A program made the translations under genes and the position numbers. A stretch of DNA of 12,030 nt from JASHVB01 sp049522565 (GTDB lineage: Bacteria; Pseudomonadota; Alphaproteobacteria; Acetobacterales; Acetobacteraceae): contig JBEKNT010000255.1 in NCBI GenBank assembly GCA_049522565.1, positions 1 to 12,030 of the forward strand, in the 5' to 3' direction. This document shows, in pieces, positions 1 to 6,593 of the stretch (its first letter is position 1; every line of letters begins with the position of its first letter). Under the pieces are notes generated by a model that saw only the letters and a list, made by a program, of their open reading frames with translations, was not told the origin of the DNA and ran no database searches.

Positions 1-38
1 ACGCCGGCGGCGCGGGGGGGGTGTGTCGGCCATCTATA

Positions 39-87
39 CCCCACCCCCCCCCCCTTGGGGGGGGGGGGGGGGGGGGTGGGGAGGGGG
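39..87. repeat. C-run/G-run homopolymer palindrome
   Basis: Eleven C (44-54), then TT, then twenty consecutive G (57-76), then T, four G, A and five G. The C-run and G-run can fold into a perfect C11/G11 hairpin with almost no loop. The G-rich strand could also form a G-quadruplex. It lies outside any gene I can support. A 20-base G homopolymer is unusual in a bacterial chromosome. It may be a hypermutable tract or a sequencing or assembly error. Confidence 0.8.
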
Positions 88-125
88 CGCCCCAGGCTCG
101 TGGGCGCCCGCACCCCTCCCCCAAA

Positions 126-148
126 CCCCCTCCCTCAAGGGGAGGGGG
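126..148 (-). terminator. Terminator-like hairpin after the hydantoinase B gene
   Basis: CCCCCTCCC (126-134) is the exact reverse complement of GGGAGGGGG (140-148), giving a 9-bp GC stem with a 5-base loop. It lies about 10 bases beyond the stop codon of the minus-strand hydantoinase B gene. Read on the minus strand, the stem is followed by TTTGGGG, so the T tract is short. Placement and shape suggest transcription termination. Stretches of this kind also occur as dispersed intergenic repeats in GC-rich proteobacteria, so it may be a repeat doing double duty. Confidence 0.5.
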
Positions 149-156
149 AGTTGCAT

Positions 157-1881
157 TTACTCGCCGGACATCCGCGCCCTGAGCCGCTGCGTTGCCAGCG
201 CATCGATCCCGGGCGGGTCGCCGGATGCCACCACGCCGTAGTCGCGTGCCGCGCCCTCGATCGTCACCAGGCCATCGCGCAAATCCTTGGCCACCGAGGC
301 GAGGTCGCGCGACAGCGGGTCGCCCCAGCCGCCGGAGCCGGGCAATTCGTGACGAAACACCTGGCCGCGCTTCAGGGTCATCGTCAGCTTGGCATGCAGC
401 GGTGTCTCGGTCGGCAGGCCCGCATCGAGCACGTTGCGTCCCGGGGCGCCGGGGGCGCCGCCTTGCAAGCCGTAGGGCCGATGGGTCTGCCGGTCGGCGC
501 GCACTTGCAGGATGCCCTCGTCCGCCAGCATGCGCCAGGTCTTGCGTTGCGCCATGCCGCCGCGGAACTTTCCGCCGCCGCCGGTGTCGGGGATGAATTC
601 GTAGTCCAGCACTTCCAGCGGGTTCTCCGCCTCGATCACCTCGACCGAGAAGCTTGCCATGTTGGCGAACATATTGGTGTTGCCGTCCAGGCCGTCCTCC
701 CACGGCCGGCCGCCCCAGCTTCCGCACAGGAAGTCCACGTAGATGAACGGCTGCAAGTCCTTGTCGTAGCCGCCGATCGTTACGCCGGTGTTGCCGCCGT
801 CCGACGCCGCATACACCCGGTCCGGGTACAACTGCGCCAGCGCGCCGAAGCAGCAATCGACGGCGCGGAACCCGGTCAGGCCGCGCGCGGCGCAGGCGGC
901 GGGCAGCTTGCCGTGGGTGATGGTGCCGGGCGGCGCGATGACCGAGATCGGCCGGAACACGCCGTCGTTGTTCGGCATGTTGATCGACAGCACCGACTTC
1001 ACCGCGGTGAAGCTGGCGGCGGCGGTGTAGCTCCAGGTGTTGTTGATCGCGCCTTTCACCTGAGGCGCGCTGCCGGTCCAGTCCACCTCCATCGTCTCGC
1101 CGTGCTTGCGCACCGTGCAGACCAGCTTGATCGGCTTGCCGGCATCGATCTGGTCGTCGTCGATCCAGTCGGTGAAGCTGGCCTCGCCATCCGGCAGTTG
1201 GGCGAGGCAATGCCGGGTCAGGCGCTCGGAATAGTCCATCGTGGCGTGCATCAGGTTGCGCACGCCGTCGGCGCCGTAGCGCGCGACGAGGTCCACCATG
1301 CCGCGCGCGGCGATCTCGCAAGCGGCGAGCTGGCTGCGGATGTCGCCCAGCACGCGGTTCGGCAGGCGCACGTTGCGATCGATGATGCGGAACAGCGTGG
1401 CGTTGGGCTTGCCGCGCTCGTACAGTTTCAGCGGCGGGATGCGCAGGCCCTCGGCGTAGATTTCCGTACTGTCGGAGGCGTTGGAGCCGGGGACGCGGCC
1501 GCCGACATCGGTGTGGTGGCAGATGGTGGCGGCGTAGGCGATCGGCCGGCCGTCGGCGAACAGCGGCTTGAAGATGAAGATGTCCGGCAGGTGCATGCCG
1601 CCGTCGTAGGGGTCGTTGTTGATCAGGATGTCGCCGTCGGCGATGTCGTCGCCGTAGTGGCGCAACGCCGCTTGTAACGCAACGGGAATGGAGCAGAGAT
1701 GGCCGGGCAGGGCGAGGCCCTGCGCCACGAGGCGGCCGCTCGCGTCGCACAGCGCGGCGCTGTAGTCCATGATGTTCTTCAACACGCCGGAATAGGCGGT
1801 GCGGTAGATCGTCAGCACCATCTCGTCGCCGAGTGCGGCGACGGCGTTGCGGAACAGTTCCTCGGTGATCGGGTCGGGCAT
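157..1881 (-). CDS. Hydantoinase/oxoprolinase subunit B (HyuB family)
   Basis: A 574-residue protein of the HyuB family (hydantoinase B/oxoprolinase). The family forms the B subunit of ATP-dependent cytoplasmic enzymes that open N-methylhydantoin, hydantoin or 5-oxoproline rings, or carboxylate acetone or acetophenone. Visible family features are the N-terminal DPITxELFRNAV block, NNDPYDGGMHLPD at about residues 88-100, CHHTDVGG at about 121-128, a glycine-rich GGGGKFRGG stretch, and the C-terminal GSGGWGDPLSRD. Length is normal for a stand-alone B subunit. I chose ATG 1881 because homology begins there. The frame stays open to an ATG at 1986, but those 35 residues look unlike the family. No clear ribosome binding site precedes either start. 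The partner HyuA normally lies next to HyuB; it is absent from the upstream side here and could only lie left of position 1. The family is certain; the substrate is unknown. Confidence 0.93.
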   Translation of the reverse strand: MPDPITEELFRNAVAALGDEMVLTIYRTAYSGVLKNIMDYSAALCDASGRLVAQGLALPGHLCSIPVALQAALRHYGDDIADGDILINNDPYDGGMHLPDIFIFKPLFADGRPIAYAATICHHTDVGGRVPGSNASDSTEIYAEGLRIPPLKLYERGKPNATLFRIIDRNVRLPNRVLGDIRSQLAACEIAARGMVDLVARYGADGVRNLMHATMDYSERLTRHCLAQLPDGEASFTDWIDDDQIDAGKPIKLVCTVRKHGETMEVDWTGSAPQVKGAINNTWSYTAAASFTAVKSVLSINMPNNDGVFRPISVIAPPGTITHGKLPAACAARGLTGFRAVDCCFGALAQLYPDRVYAASDGGNTGVTIGGYDKDLQPFIYVDFLCGSWGGRPWEDGLDGNTNMFANMASFSVEVIEAENPLEVLDYEFIPDTGGGGKFRGGMAQRKTWRMLADEGILQVRADRQTHRPYGLQGGAPGAPGRNVLDAGLPTETPLHAKLTMTLKRGQVFRHELPGSGGWGDPLSRDLASVAKDLRDGLVTIEGAARDYGVVASGDPPGIDALATQRLRARMSGE

Positions 1882-2013
1882 GACGGGGCCGGTCGGTTGG
1901 TGCGAGCCCGATCGGACCACCGAACGGCCGGGCTGACAACCGATCACGGCGTGCTGATCACATCGGGTGCGGCAGAACCGGTACACTCGGCGCCGCGCTC
2001 CGGTGCAACCGCC

Positions 2014-2020
2014 TGGAGGA
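2014..2020 (+). promoter_or_regulatory. Ribosome binding site for the 2028 gene
   Basis: TGGAGGA ends 7 bases before the ATG at 2028. It is a strong Shine-Dalgarno match and fixes this start over others in the frame. No convincing -35/-10 pair is visible upstream; TACACT at 1982-1987 resembles a -10 box but has no matching -35. Confidence 0.75.
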
Positions 2021-2027
2021 TTGCCGC

Positions 2028-2408
2028 ATGGTGCGTCTGTTGCCCCTGGTCTGTCTGGTGCTGACCGCGGGTCCTGCGCTGGCGCAGCAATTTCCCACTG
2101 CTCCGCTGCGGTCGCCGAAAGAGCAGATGCGATCGTTCTCGCTTAAGAATGAGAGCGGACAGGTGGTGACGTCAGCGCAGGCGCATATGACGGACGGGAA
2201 GAACCGGGTGCTGAGCTACGCACCGGTGCAGCCGAACCAGGCCCGCAAGATCGTCGTGCCGCGCCAGGAGTGTCTCGATTCGATGATGGTGTCATTGAAT
2301 AACGGGCGGACGCTGCGGGCGGATCATATGAACGACTGCACGGCGACGCAGATCGTGGTGGGCGACACCGGGATCGGCACGCCGTCGACCGTCAACCCGC
2401 GGCCGTAG
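2028..2408 (+). CDS. Small secreted protein of unknown function
   Basis: A 126-residue protein with a clear signal peptide: basic MVR, a hydrophobic stretch to about residue 15, and a cleavage site after ALA19 before QQF. The mature part has two cysteines (about 82 and 104) that could form a disulfide. The spacing FSLKNESGQVV...RVLS...PNQARKIVVP...C...SLNNGRTLRADHMNDC recalls small periplasmic beta-rich proteins of alphaproteobacteria, in which an N-x-SG start, a proline-glycine turn and two cysteines recur. That comparison is from memory and does not give a function. The C-terminus is proline-rich. The gene runs opposite to all four amide-hydrolase genes around it, and its last 17 bases overlap the 3' end of the convergent isochorismatase-family gene. 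A strong ribosome binding site supports it. Confidence 0.85.
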   Translation: MVRLLPLVCLVLTAGPALAQQFPTAPLRSPKEQMRSFSLKNESGQVVTSAQAHMTDGKNRVLSYAPVQPNQARKIVVPRQECLDSMMVSLNNGRTLRADHMNDCTATQIVVGDTGIGTPSTVNPRP

Positions 2409-3090
2409 CAACCTCTCCCGCGCGCAGCGCGGGAGAGGTGATTTCGGCCAGCAACGCCCCGGTGGTCATCTGGCGGCAGTAGCCGCGGTTGTTGCGCAGC
2501 GACCAGTCATGCCGCTGGGCCGACAACGTGGCGCAGGCGTCGGTGGGGACGGTCACCAGGTAGCCCAGGTCGCAGGCATCCCGCACCGCCGAATCGACGC
2601 ACTGGTCGGTCAGCACGCCGGCCAGGATGAGCGAGCGCACCCCCAGGTTGCGCAGCACGTAATCGATGTTCGTCGAGATGAACACCGAGGACGACGTCTT
2701 CGGCAGGACGATCTCGTCGGCGGCCGGCGCGATCGCCGACAGCACCAGCGCATCCCATGCGCCGCGGGGCACGAACAACCGGCTGATCTTGTAGTCGAGG
2801 CTCTGGTCGCGTCCGTCCTTGGTCAGCGCCTCGATCACCGTGTACATGACCTCGATCCGCGCCTGCCGGCAGGCGGCCTGGAGCTTCTGCATGTTGGGGA
2901 CCGCGGTGTCGCGCAGGGTGCGGAAGAAATCGCCGTAGCGGGCCTCCCGGTCGGCTTCGCTCAGCCCGGCGTATTCGCCGCCGTCCGGGCGGCAGGTGTA
3001 GTTCTGCACGTCGATGAACAGCAGCGCTGCGTGTGCCGGATCGATCGGGACGTCGCGGCTCAGCCGAGGGTTGGGCTGGGCAGGTGTCAT
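2392..3090 (-). CDS. Isochorismatase-family cysteine hydrolase
   Basis: A 232-residue protein of the isochorismatase-like cysteine hydrolase fold, which includes nicotinamidase, N-carbamoylsarcosine amidase, ureidoacrylate amidohydrolase (RutB) and biuret hydrolase. The expected catalytic triad is visible: Asp27 in LLFIDVQN, Lys131 in VLPKTSSSVF, and Cys164 in GVLTDQCVDS, the last preceded by the usual cis-peptide region. A Cys nucleophile and Lys131 point to an amidase rather than an isochorismate lyase. The start at 3090 fits the family N-terminus; no strong ribosome binding site is seen. It shares orientation with the neighbouring hydantoinase B and N-formylglutamate amidohydrolase genes. 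The last 14 or so residues are encoded across a perfect 13-bp hairpin and lie beyond the conserved fold. The substrate cannot be read from the sequence. Confidence 0.93.
   Translation of the reverse strand: MTPAQPNPRLSRDVPIDPAHAALLFIDVQNYTCRPDGGEYAGLSEADREARYGDFFRTLRDTAVPNMQKLQAACRQARIEVMYTVIEALTKDGRDQSLDYKISRLFVPRGAWDALVLSAIAPAADEIVLPKTSSSVFISTNIDYVLRNLGVRSLILAGVLTDQCVDSAVRDACDLGYLVTVPTDACATLSAQRHDWSLRNNRGYCRQMTTGALLAEITSPALRAGEVATAAG
2411..2439. repeat. Perfect 13-bp palindrome inside the isochorismatase-family 3' coding end
   Basis: ACCTCTCCCGCGC (2411-2423) pairs perfectly with GCGCGGGAGAGGT (2427-2439) around a 3-base loop. It starts 3 bases after the stop codon of the plus-strand secreted-protein gene, so it could end that transcript; no T tract follows on the plus strand. 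On the minus strand it falls within the last 16 codons of the isochorismatase-family gene. CTCTCCCGC...GCGGGAGAG palindromes are common dispersed elements in alphaproteobacterial intergenic regions, so this may be an inserted repeat that became coding. Confidence 0.75.
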
Positions 3091-3113
3091 GGCACGCCTG
3101 ACAGAAAGGTAGT

Positions 3114-3180
3114 TTCACCACAAAGACACGAAGACACCAAGATCCGTATGATCTTGGTGTCTTTGTGCATTAGTGGTGAA
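3114..3180. repeat. 67-bp imperfect palindromic element
   Basis: The outer arms TTCACCA (3114-3120) and TGGTGAA (3174-3180) are exact reverse complements. The inner arms are AAGACACCAAGATC (3131-3144) and GATCTTGGTGTCTT (3150-3163), a 14-bp perfect match around the loop CGTAT. Pairing continues less perfectly between these blocks. Base composition is visibly more AT-rich than the surrounding genes. It fills most of the 109-bp gap between two minus-strand genes, downstream of the N-formylglutamate amidohydrolase-family gene and upstream of the isochorismatase-family start. Sequences of the type CACCACAAAGACAC...AAGACACC recur as dispersed palindromes in unrelated bacteria. It could act as a terminator or mRNA-stability element, or be a mobile miniature repeat. 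Confidence 0.8.
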
Positions 3181-3199
3181 CCCGTCTTATCAGCCGCAT

Positions 3200-3988
3200 T
3201 CATCCTCCCAACCCCCGCAACCTGGCATCCGCTGCCGGCAGCAGCCGGGCGAACCGCGCCGCCCACGCTGCCTGGCCCTGCGCATCGGCGATCAGGTCCT
3301 GGCGGATCTCGATTTCGACGTGCGGCAGGCCGCGTTTCTCGCCGTGCACCGGCACGCCGTAGTCGCTGGTGTCGGTCACCGCGTAGGGCGCGTTCTCGCC
3401 GACCACGATGTCACCCTCGGCCCGCAGCAGGTCCAGCAGCGCCGCCGCCAGCCGCGCGTCGCGGTTGAACAACACGCCCACCTGCACCGCGCGCGACTCG
3501 CCCCTGAACACCGGGGTGAAGCTGTGCATCGCCACCAGCACGGTGCGCCGCCGCGCCGCCACGCGGGCGTCCAGCAACGCCGCAATCCGCGCGTGGTACG
3601 GCGCGAAGATCTCGCGGACCCGCGCGGCGCGATCGGCGGCGGACAGCCCGACATTGCCGGGAACCGGCGTCGTCTCGCTCACTTCCGGCATCGCGCTGGG
3701 CACCGACGGATCGCGGTTGCAGTCGATCACCAGCCGTGAATAGGTCTGCAACACCGCGGTGGCGTCGAGCGCCGCCGCGAGGTGTCCGGTCACGCCGGCG
3801 ATGCCGATGTCCCAGGCGATATGACGGTCGAGTTCGCTGTCGGGCACGCCCAGGCGGCCGAGGCGGCGTGGAATGATCCGGCCGGCATGGTCGGCGGTCA
3901 GCAGGAAGTCGGACGCGCCGGACTCATGCAGGACGCGCACCGGCGCCGGCTCATCATCTGCCAGGAGTTTTTCGTCCGCTGCCGCCAT
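3200..3988 (-). CDS. N-formylglutamate amidohydrolase family protein
   Basis: A 262-residue protein of the N-formylglutamate amidohydrolase family (PF05013). In histidine degradation these zinc enzymes release formate from N-formylglutamate; many members outside hut operons have unknown amide substrates. Family motifs seen in order are TADHAG (31-36), HIAWDIG (56-62), SRLVIDCNR (84-92), AMHSFTPVF (153-161), VGVLFNRD (170-177), YGVPVHGEKRG (210-220) and VEIEIRQD (224-231). The histidines and acidic residues in the first, fourth and last motifs are the likely metal and catalytic ligands. The length is normal. ATG 3988 is preceded by GGGGAAGA, a fair ribosome binding site. No histidine-degradation genes are nearby, so a role in the local amide-hydrolase set is more likely than in histidine use; this is inference. 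Confidence 0.92.
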   Translation of the reverse strand: MAAADEKLLADDEPAPVRVLHESGASDFLLTADHAGRIIPRRLGRLGVPDSELDRHIAWDIGIAGVTGHLAAALDATAVLQTYSRLVIDCNRDPSVPSAMPEVSETTPVPGNVGLSAADRAARVREIFAPYHARIAALLDARVAARRRTVLVAMHSFTPVFRGESRAVQVGVLFNRDARLAAALLDLLRAEGDIVVGENAPYAVTDTSDYGVPVHGEKRGLPHVEIEIRQDLIADAQGQAAWAARFARLLPAADARLRGLGG

Positions 3989-4160
3989 CGCTGTCTTCCC
4001 CGGATCGAACGCCCCGGGGACAGGGCCAGGCTCAAACCCCCGGGGAGAGGTCCGGGTGGGTCCAAAGCCCGAGGGCGAGTCCCCGGATCATGCCGTCCCG
4101 GGGCAGAACCCGGGCCATGCCGCCAACCGGATGCCGCAGTCGCCGGGTCCTGTCCAGGCC
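3989..4160. other. Intergenic region rich in short GC palindromes
   Basis: 172 bp between two minus-strand genes. It contains several short CCCCGGGG-type palindromes (about 4012-4019, 4037-4045 and 4096-4102) and a 10-base direct repeat, TCCCCGGATC, at 3997-4006 and 4080-4089. On the minus strand it could hold a terminator for the DUF1028 gene and the leader of the N-formylglutamate amidohydrolase-family gene. No gene or clear promoter is seen. Confidence 0.45.
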
Positions 4161-4826
4161 CTATGGCACCGCGTTGCCCAGCGGATTGTCGGGGTCCAGG
4201 GCGCGCAGCATGAACGTCCCCATCTCCGGCGCGTAGCGATTCCACAAGGCGCGCAGCTCCCCGATCGGCTGGTCGTGCCAATCGACACGCAGATCCACCA
4301 GCGGGAAGCTCTCGGTGTCCACCACCAGCAAATGTGCGCTGCGCAACGGGCCATGCTCACCCCCGGCGGCCAGCCCCTCCTCCAGGGCGGACATCAGCCG
4401 TTCGGCGAGCGGTGCGCTCGGCCGGGCCTGGAAGCGCCGCAGCATCGCGGCGGGGATCCGGGCGTTGGCCAGGATGTTGCCGATGGCGCAGGCGTTCTCC
4501 GCGGTGGCCGCGCTCATTTCCGGCCGGGTGCGCGCGCCGGACCAGGCCGCGGAGCCGCCGGCCGCATCGACCACGCCGATCTGCCGCCACTGGGCGTGCG
4601 GCGTCGAGGCGACCAGCGCATCAACCGTCTGCTGCGCCGAGCACCCCGACCGGAGCAGGGCGAGGCCGCGTGGCCCGAGGCGGGGATCAGTGCGATGCTG
4701 GGTGACGACGGCGCCGATGCCGGCGGCACAATGGGCGACGCGCGCGCCGACGGCGATATTGGAGGTCGCCGTCGCGGCGCCGAGCTCCCCGGTATTCGGG
4801 CAGCGGCCTACGATCGAAAAGGTCAT
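4161..4826 (-). CDS. DUF1028 family protein (predicted Ntn-type hydrolase)
   Basis: A 221-residue protein that matches the DUF1028 family (PF06267) along its whole length: MTFSIVGRCPNTGELG at the start, NIAVGARVAHCAAGIGAVVTQ at about 23-43, DPRLGPRGLALL at 47-58, the CAIGNILAN block at about 113-121, LAERLMSALEEGLAAGGE in the middle, and a DLRVD...PIGELRALW C-terminus. The family is assigned to the Ntn-hydrolase superfamily but its reaction is not established. A Thr at position 2 after the initiator Met would suit an N-terminal nucleophile, which is inference. Length is normal for single-domain members. It is the first gene of the minus-strand amide-hydrolase group and lies head-to-head with a transporter gene. 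No clear ribosome binding site precedes ATG 4826, so the message may be leaderless. Confidence 0.92.
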   Translation of the reverse strand: MTFSIVGRCPNTGELGAATATSNIAVGARVAHCAAGIGAVVTQHRTDPRLGPRGLALLRSGCSAQQTVDALVASTPHAQWRQIGVVDAAGGSAAWSGARTRPEMSAATAENACAIGNILANARIPAAMLRRFQARPSAPLAERLMSALEEGLAAGGEHGPLRSAHLLVVDTESFPLVDLRVDWHDQPIGELRALWNRYAPEMGTFMLRALDPDNPLGNAVP

Positions 4827-4835
4827 GCAGCGCTT

Positions 4836-5819
4836 ATGTCAGGACAAATCAGCGTTTCGCAACCCATGGACGAGAGACTCTCGCAAAATAACGCAACTCT
4901 GCCGCCAGCCGGAGTTGCCCAGCTCCTCGCCTCGGTGGTGTTGCTATCCAGTGCCTGGCCGCTGACCAAGATCGCGCTGGCCCTGGGCGCCACGCCATTG
5001 TGGTTCGCCGAGGGGCGCGCCGTGCTGTCGGGCGTGACGACGGCCGTGATCGTCGTGGCGGGCGGGCGCCTGCGGCTGCCGGGGCGCGCCGACCTGCCGG
5101 CGCTGGTCGCGATCGGAGCGTTGCAACTCGCCGGGTATTTCGCCTTCGCGCATGTCGCGGTGGCCTGGGTGCCGGCGGGCCGCACCGCGATCCTGGCCAA
5201 CACGACGACGATCTGGATCGTGCCGCTGTCGCTGGTGTTCCTGCGCGAGCCCATCCCGCCGCGGCGCTGGGTCGCCGCCGCCATCGGCCTGGCCGGCGTG
5301 GTGGTGCTGATGAGCCCCTGGGCGATCGACTGGACGTCCCTTCCGGTGCTGGTCGGTCATGCGTTCCTGCTGGCGGCCGGCCTGTGCTGGTCGGTGGCGA
5401 TCATCGTCACCCGCGCGGCACGGCCGTCGCTGTCGATGTTCGAACTGCTGCCGTGGTGCTTCGGCCTGGCCTCGCTGCTGCTGTTGCCGCTGGTGCTGCT
5501 GGAGGCGCCGCACGGCACGCTGGGATCGCAGCCGGGATGCTGGCTGGCGCTGGCCGCTATAGGCTGCGTGGCCGGGCCGATCGGCACCTGGTGCATCGTG
5601 GAGGCGACCGCGAAGCTGCCCACCATGGTGTCTTCCGTCGGGTTCCTGACCACGCCGGCGGTCAGCCTGTTGCTGGCAAACCTGCTGCTGGGCGAGGCGA
5701 TCACCGCCGACCTTGTGGCAGGTTCGGCGCTCATCATCGGCGGCGTGGCGATCGCGGCATTTCCCACGGGCTCACTGCGGGCCTGGCCCATGGCGCCAGG
5801 TCGGAGGAGGCGAGGATGA
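4836..5819 (+). CDS. EamA/DMT-family inner-membrane transporter
   Basis: A 327-residue inner-membrane protein of the drug/metabolite transporter superfamily with two EamA repeats. About ten hydrophobic helices are visible. Repeat one (roughly residues 27-160) contains PLTKIALALG, a GYFAFAHVAVAWVPAG helix and the typical LREPIPPRRWVAAAIGLAGVV end. Repeat two (roughly 168-312) ends with LLLANLLLGEAITADLVAGS. Members export amino acids, metabolites or drugs; the substrate cannot be inferred here. The frame is open far upstream, but residues before about 4836 are the reverse strand of the DUF1028 gene. ATG 4836 has a weak AAGGT upstream; ATG 4866 (317 residues) is the alternative. The start is only 9 bp (or 39 bp) from the divergent DUF1028 start. 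The stop overlaps the next gene. Confidence 0.9.
   Translation: MSGQISVSQPMDERLSQNNATLPPAGVAQLLASVVLLSSAWPLTKIALALGATPLWFAEGRAVLSGVTTAVIVVAGGRLRLPGRADLPALVAIGALQLAGYFAFAHVAVAWVPAGRTAILANTTTIWIVPLSLVFLREPIPPRRWVAAAIGLAGVVVLMSPWAIDWTSLPVLVGHAFLLAAGLCWSVAIIVTRAARPSLSMFELLPWCFGLASLLLLPLVLLEAPHGTLGSQPGCWLALAAIGCVAGPIGTWCIVEATAKLPTMVSSVGFLTTPAVSLLLANLLLGEAITADLVAGSALIIGGVAIAAFPTGSLRAWPMAPGRRRRG
5803..5815 (+). promoter_or_regulatory. Ribosome binding site and coupling junction
   Basis: GGAGGAGGCGAGG lies directly before ATG 5816. The ATG shares the sequence ATGA (5816-5819) with the stop codon of the transporter gene. This indicates translational coupling and fixes the hydrolase start, although the reading frame is open for a further 800 bases upstream. 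Confidence 0.8.
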
Positions 5820-6589
5820 TCCTGCACACGGTGGAAGCGGGCGAGGGTTCGCCGGTCGCGCTGTTGCACGGGCTGTTCGGGGCGGCACGCAACCTGGGCG
5901 TGGTGCAGCGCGCATTGGCGCCGCGGTTCCGCGTGCTGGCGCTGGATCTGCGCAACCACGGCAGCAGCCCGCATGCTGCGGCGATGGACTACCCGGCGAT
6001 GGCGGCGGACGTGCTGGCGACGCTGGACCAGCGTGCCGCGTTGCCGGCCGCGCTGGTCGGGCACTCGATGGGCGGCAAGGCGGCGATGATGGCGGCGCTG
6101 TCGCGACCGGACCAGGTGTCGCGGCTGGTGGTGGCGGACATCGCGCCGGTCGCCTACGAGCACCACAACGCGGAGATCGCCGCCGCGCTGGGGGCGATCC
6201 CGCTGTCGCCGGGCCTGACGCGGGCGGCGGCCGACGCCGCGCTGGCGGCGGCGGTGCCGGATGCGGGACTGCGCGCGTTCCTGTTGCAGAACCTGGCGCC
6301 CGGCGGGCATCCGGGTTGGCGCATCGGGCTGCGGGAGATCGCCGCGGCGATGCCGGTGATCGAGGGCTGGGAGGCGCCGGCGGGCGCGGTGTATCGCGGG
6401 CCGACGCTGTTCGTCGCGGGTGCGGCGTCGGACTATGTGCGGGCGGACGACCGGCCGGCGATCCGCGCGCTGTTTCCGGCGGCGCGGTTCGTCACGTTGA
6501 AGCACGCCGGGCATTGGCTGCACGCCGACAACCCTGCGGGGTTTGTCGCGGTGCTGGAAGCGTTTCTGGCGGCCGGTGGCGGAGGGTGA
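5816..6589 (+). CDS. Alpha/beta-fold hydrolase (YbfF-like esterase)
   Basis: A 257-residue cytoplasmic alpha/beta hydrolase closest in layout to YbfF-type esterases. The oxyanion HGLFG motif is at 18-22, followed by DLRNHGSS at 44-51. The nucleophile elbow GHSMGGK has Ser84, the acid is probably Asp206 in GAASDYV, and the catalytic histidine is His233 in HAGHWLHAD. A complete triad and normal length argue for an active enzyme. The substrate is probably a short-chain ester or thioester; this is a family-level guess. It overlaps the transporter gene by 4 bp and is followed after 4 bases by the broken Uma2 gene, so the three are probably co-transcribed. It ends in a run of glycines. Confidence 0.92.
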   Translation: MILHTVEAGEGSPVALLHGLFGAARNLGVVQRALAPRFRVLALDLRNHGSSPHAAAMDYPAMAADVLATLDQRAALPAALVGHSMGGKAAMMAALSRPDQVSRLVVADIAPVAYEHHNAEIAAALGAIPLSPGLTRAAADAALAAAVPDAGLRAFLLQNLAPGGHPGWRIGLREIAAAMPVIEGWEAPAGAVYRGPTLFVAGAASDYVRADDRPAIRALFPAARFVTLKHAGHWLHADNPAGFVAVLEAFLAAGGGG

Positions 6590-6593
6590 CGCG

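Noticed and set aside
55..1677. 540-residue open frame on the plus strand
   Set aside because: It is the reverse strand of the hydantoinase B gene. The translation is low-complexity Ala/Val/Gly/Arg with no family motif, a usual effect of high GC.
3873..4835. N-terminal extension of the transporter frame
   Set aside because: It reads antisense through the DUF1028 gene, and the encoded residues are not membrane-like or family-like. The transporter homology starts after 4836.
5000..5815. N-terminal extension of the alpha/beta hydrolase frame
   Set aside because: It is a shifted reading of the transporter gene. The ATGA overlap and the strong ribosome binding site at 5803-5815 set the start at 5816.
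5357..6523. 388-residue minus-strand open frame
   Set aside because: Antisense to the transporter and hydrolase genes, rich in Arg/Gln/His, with no motif.
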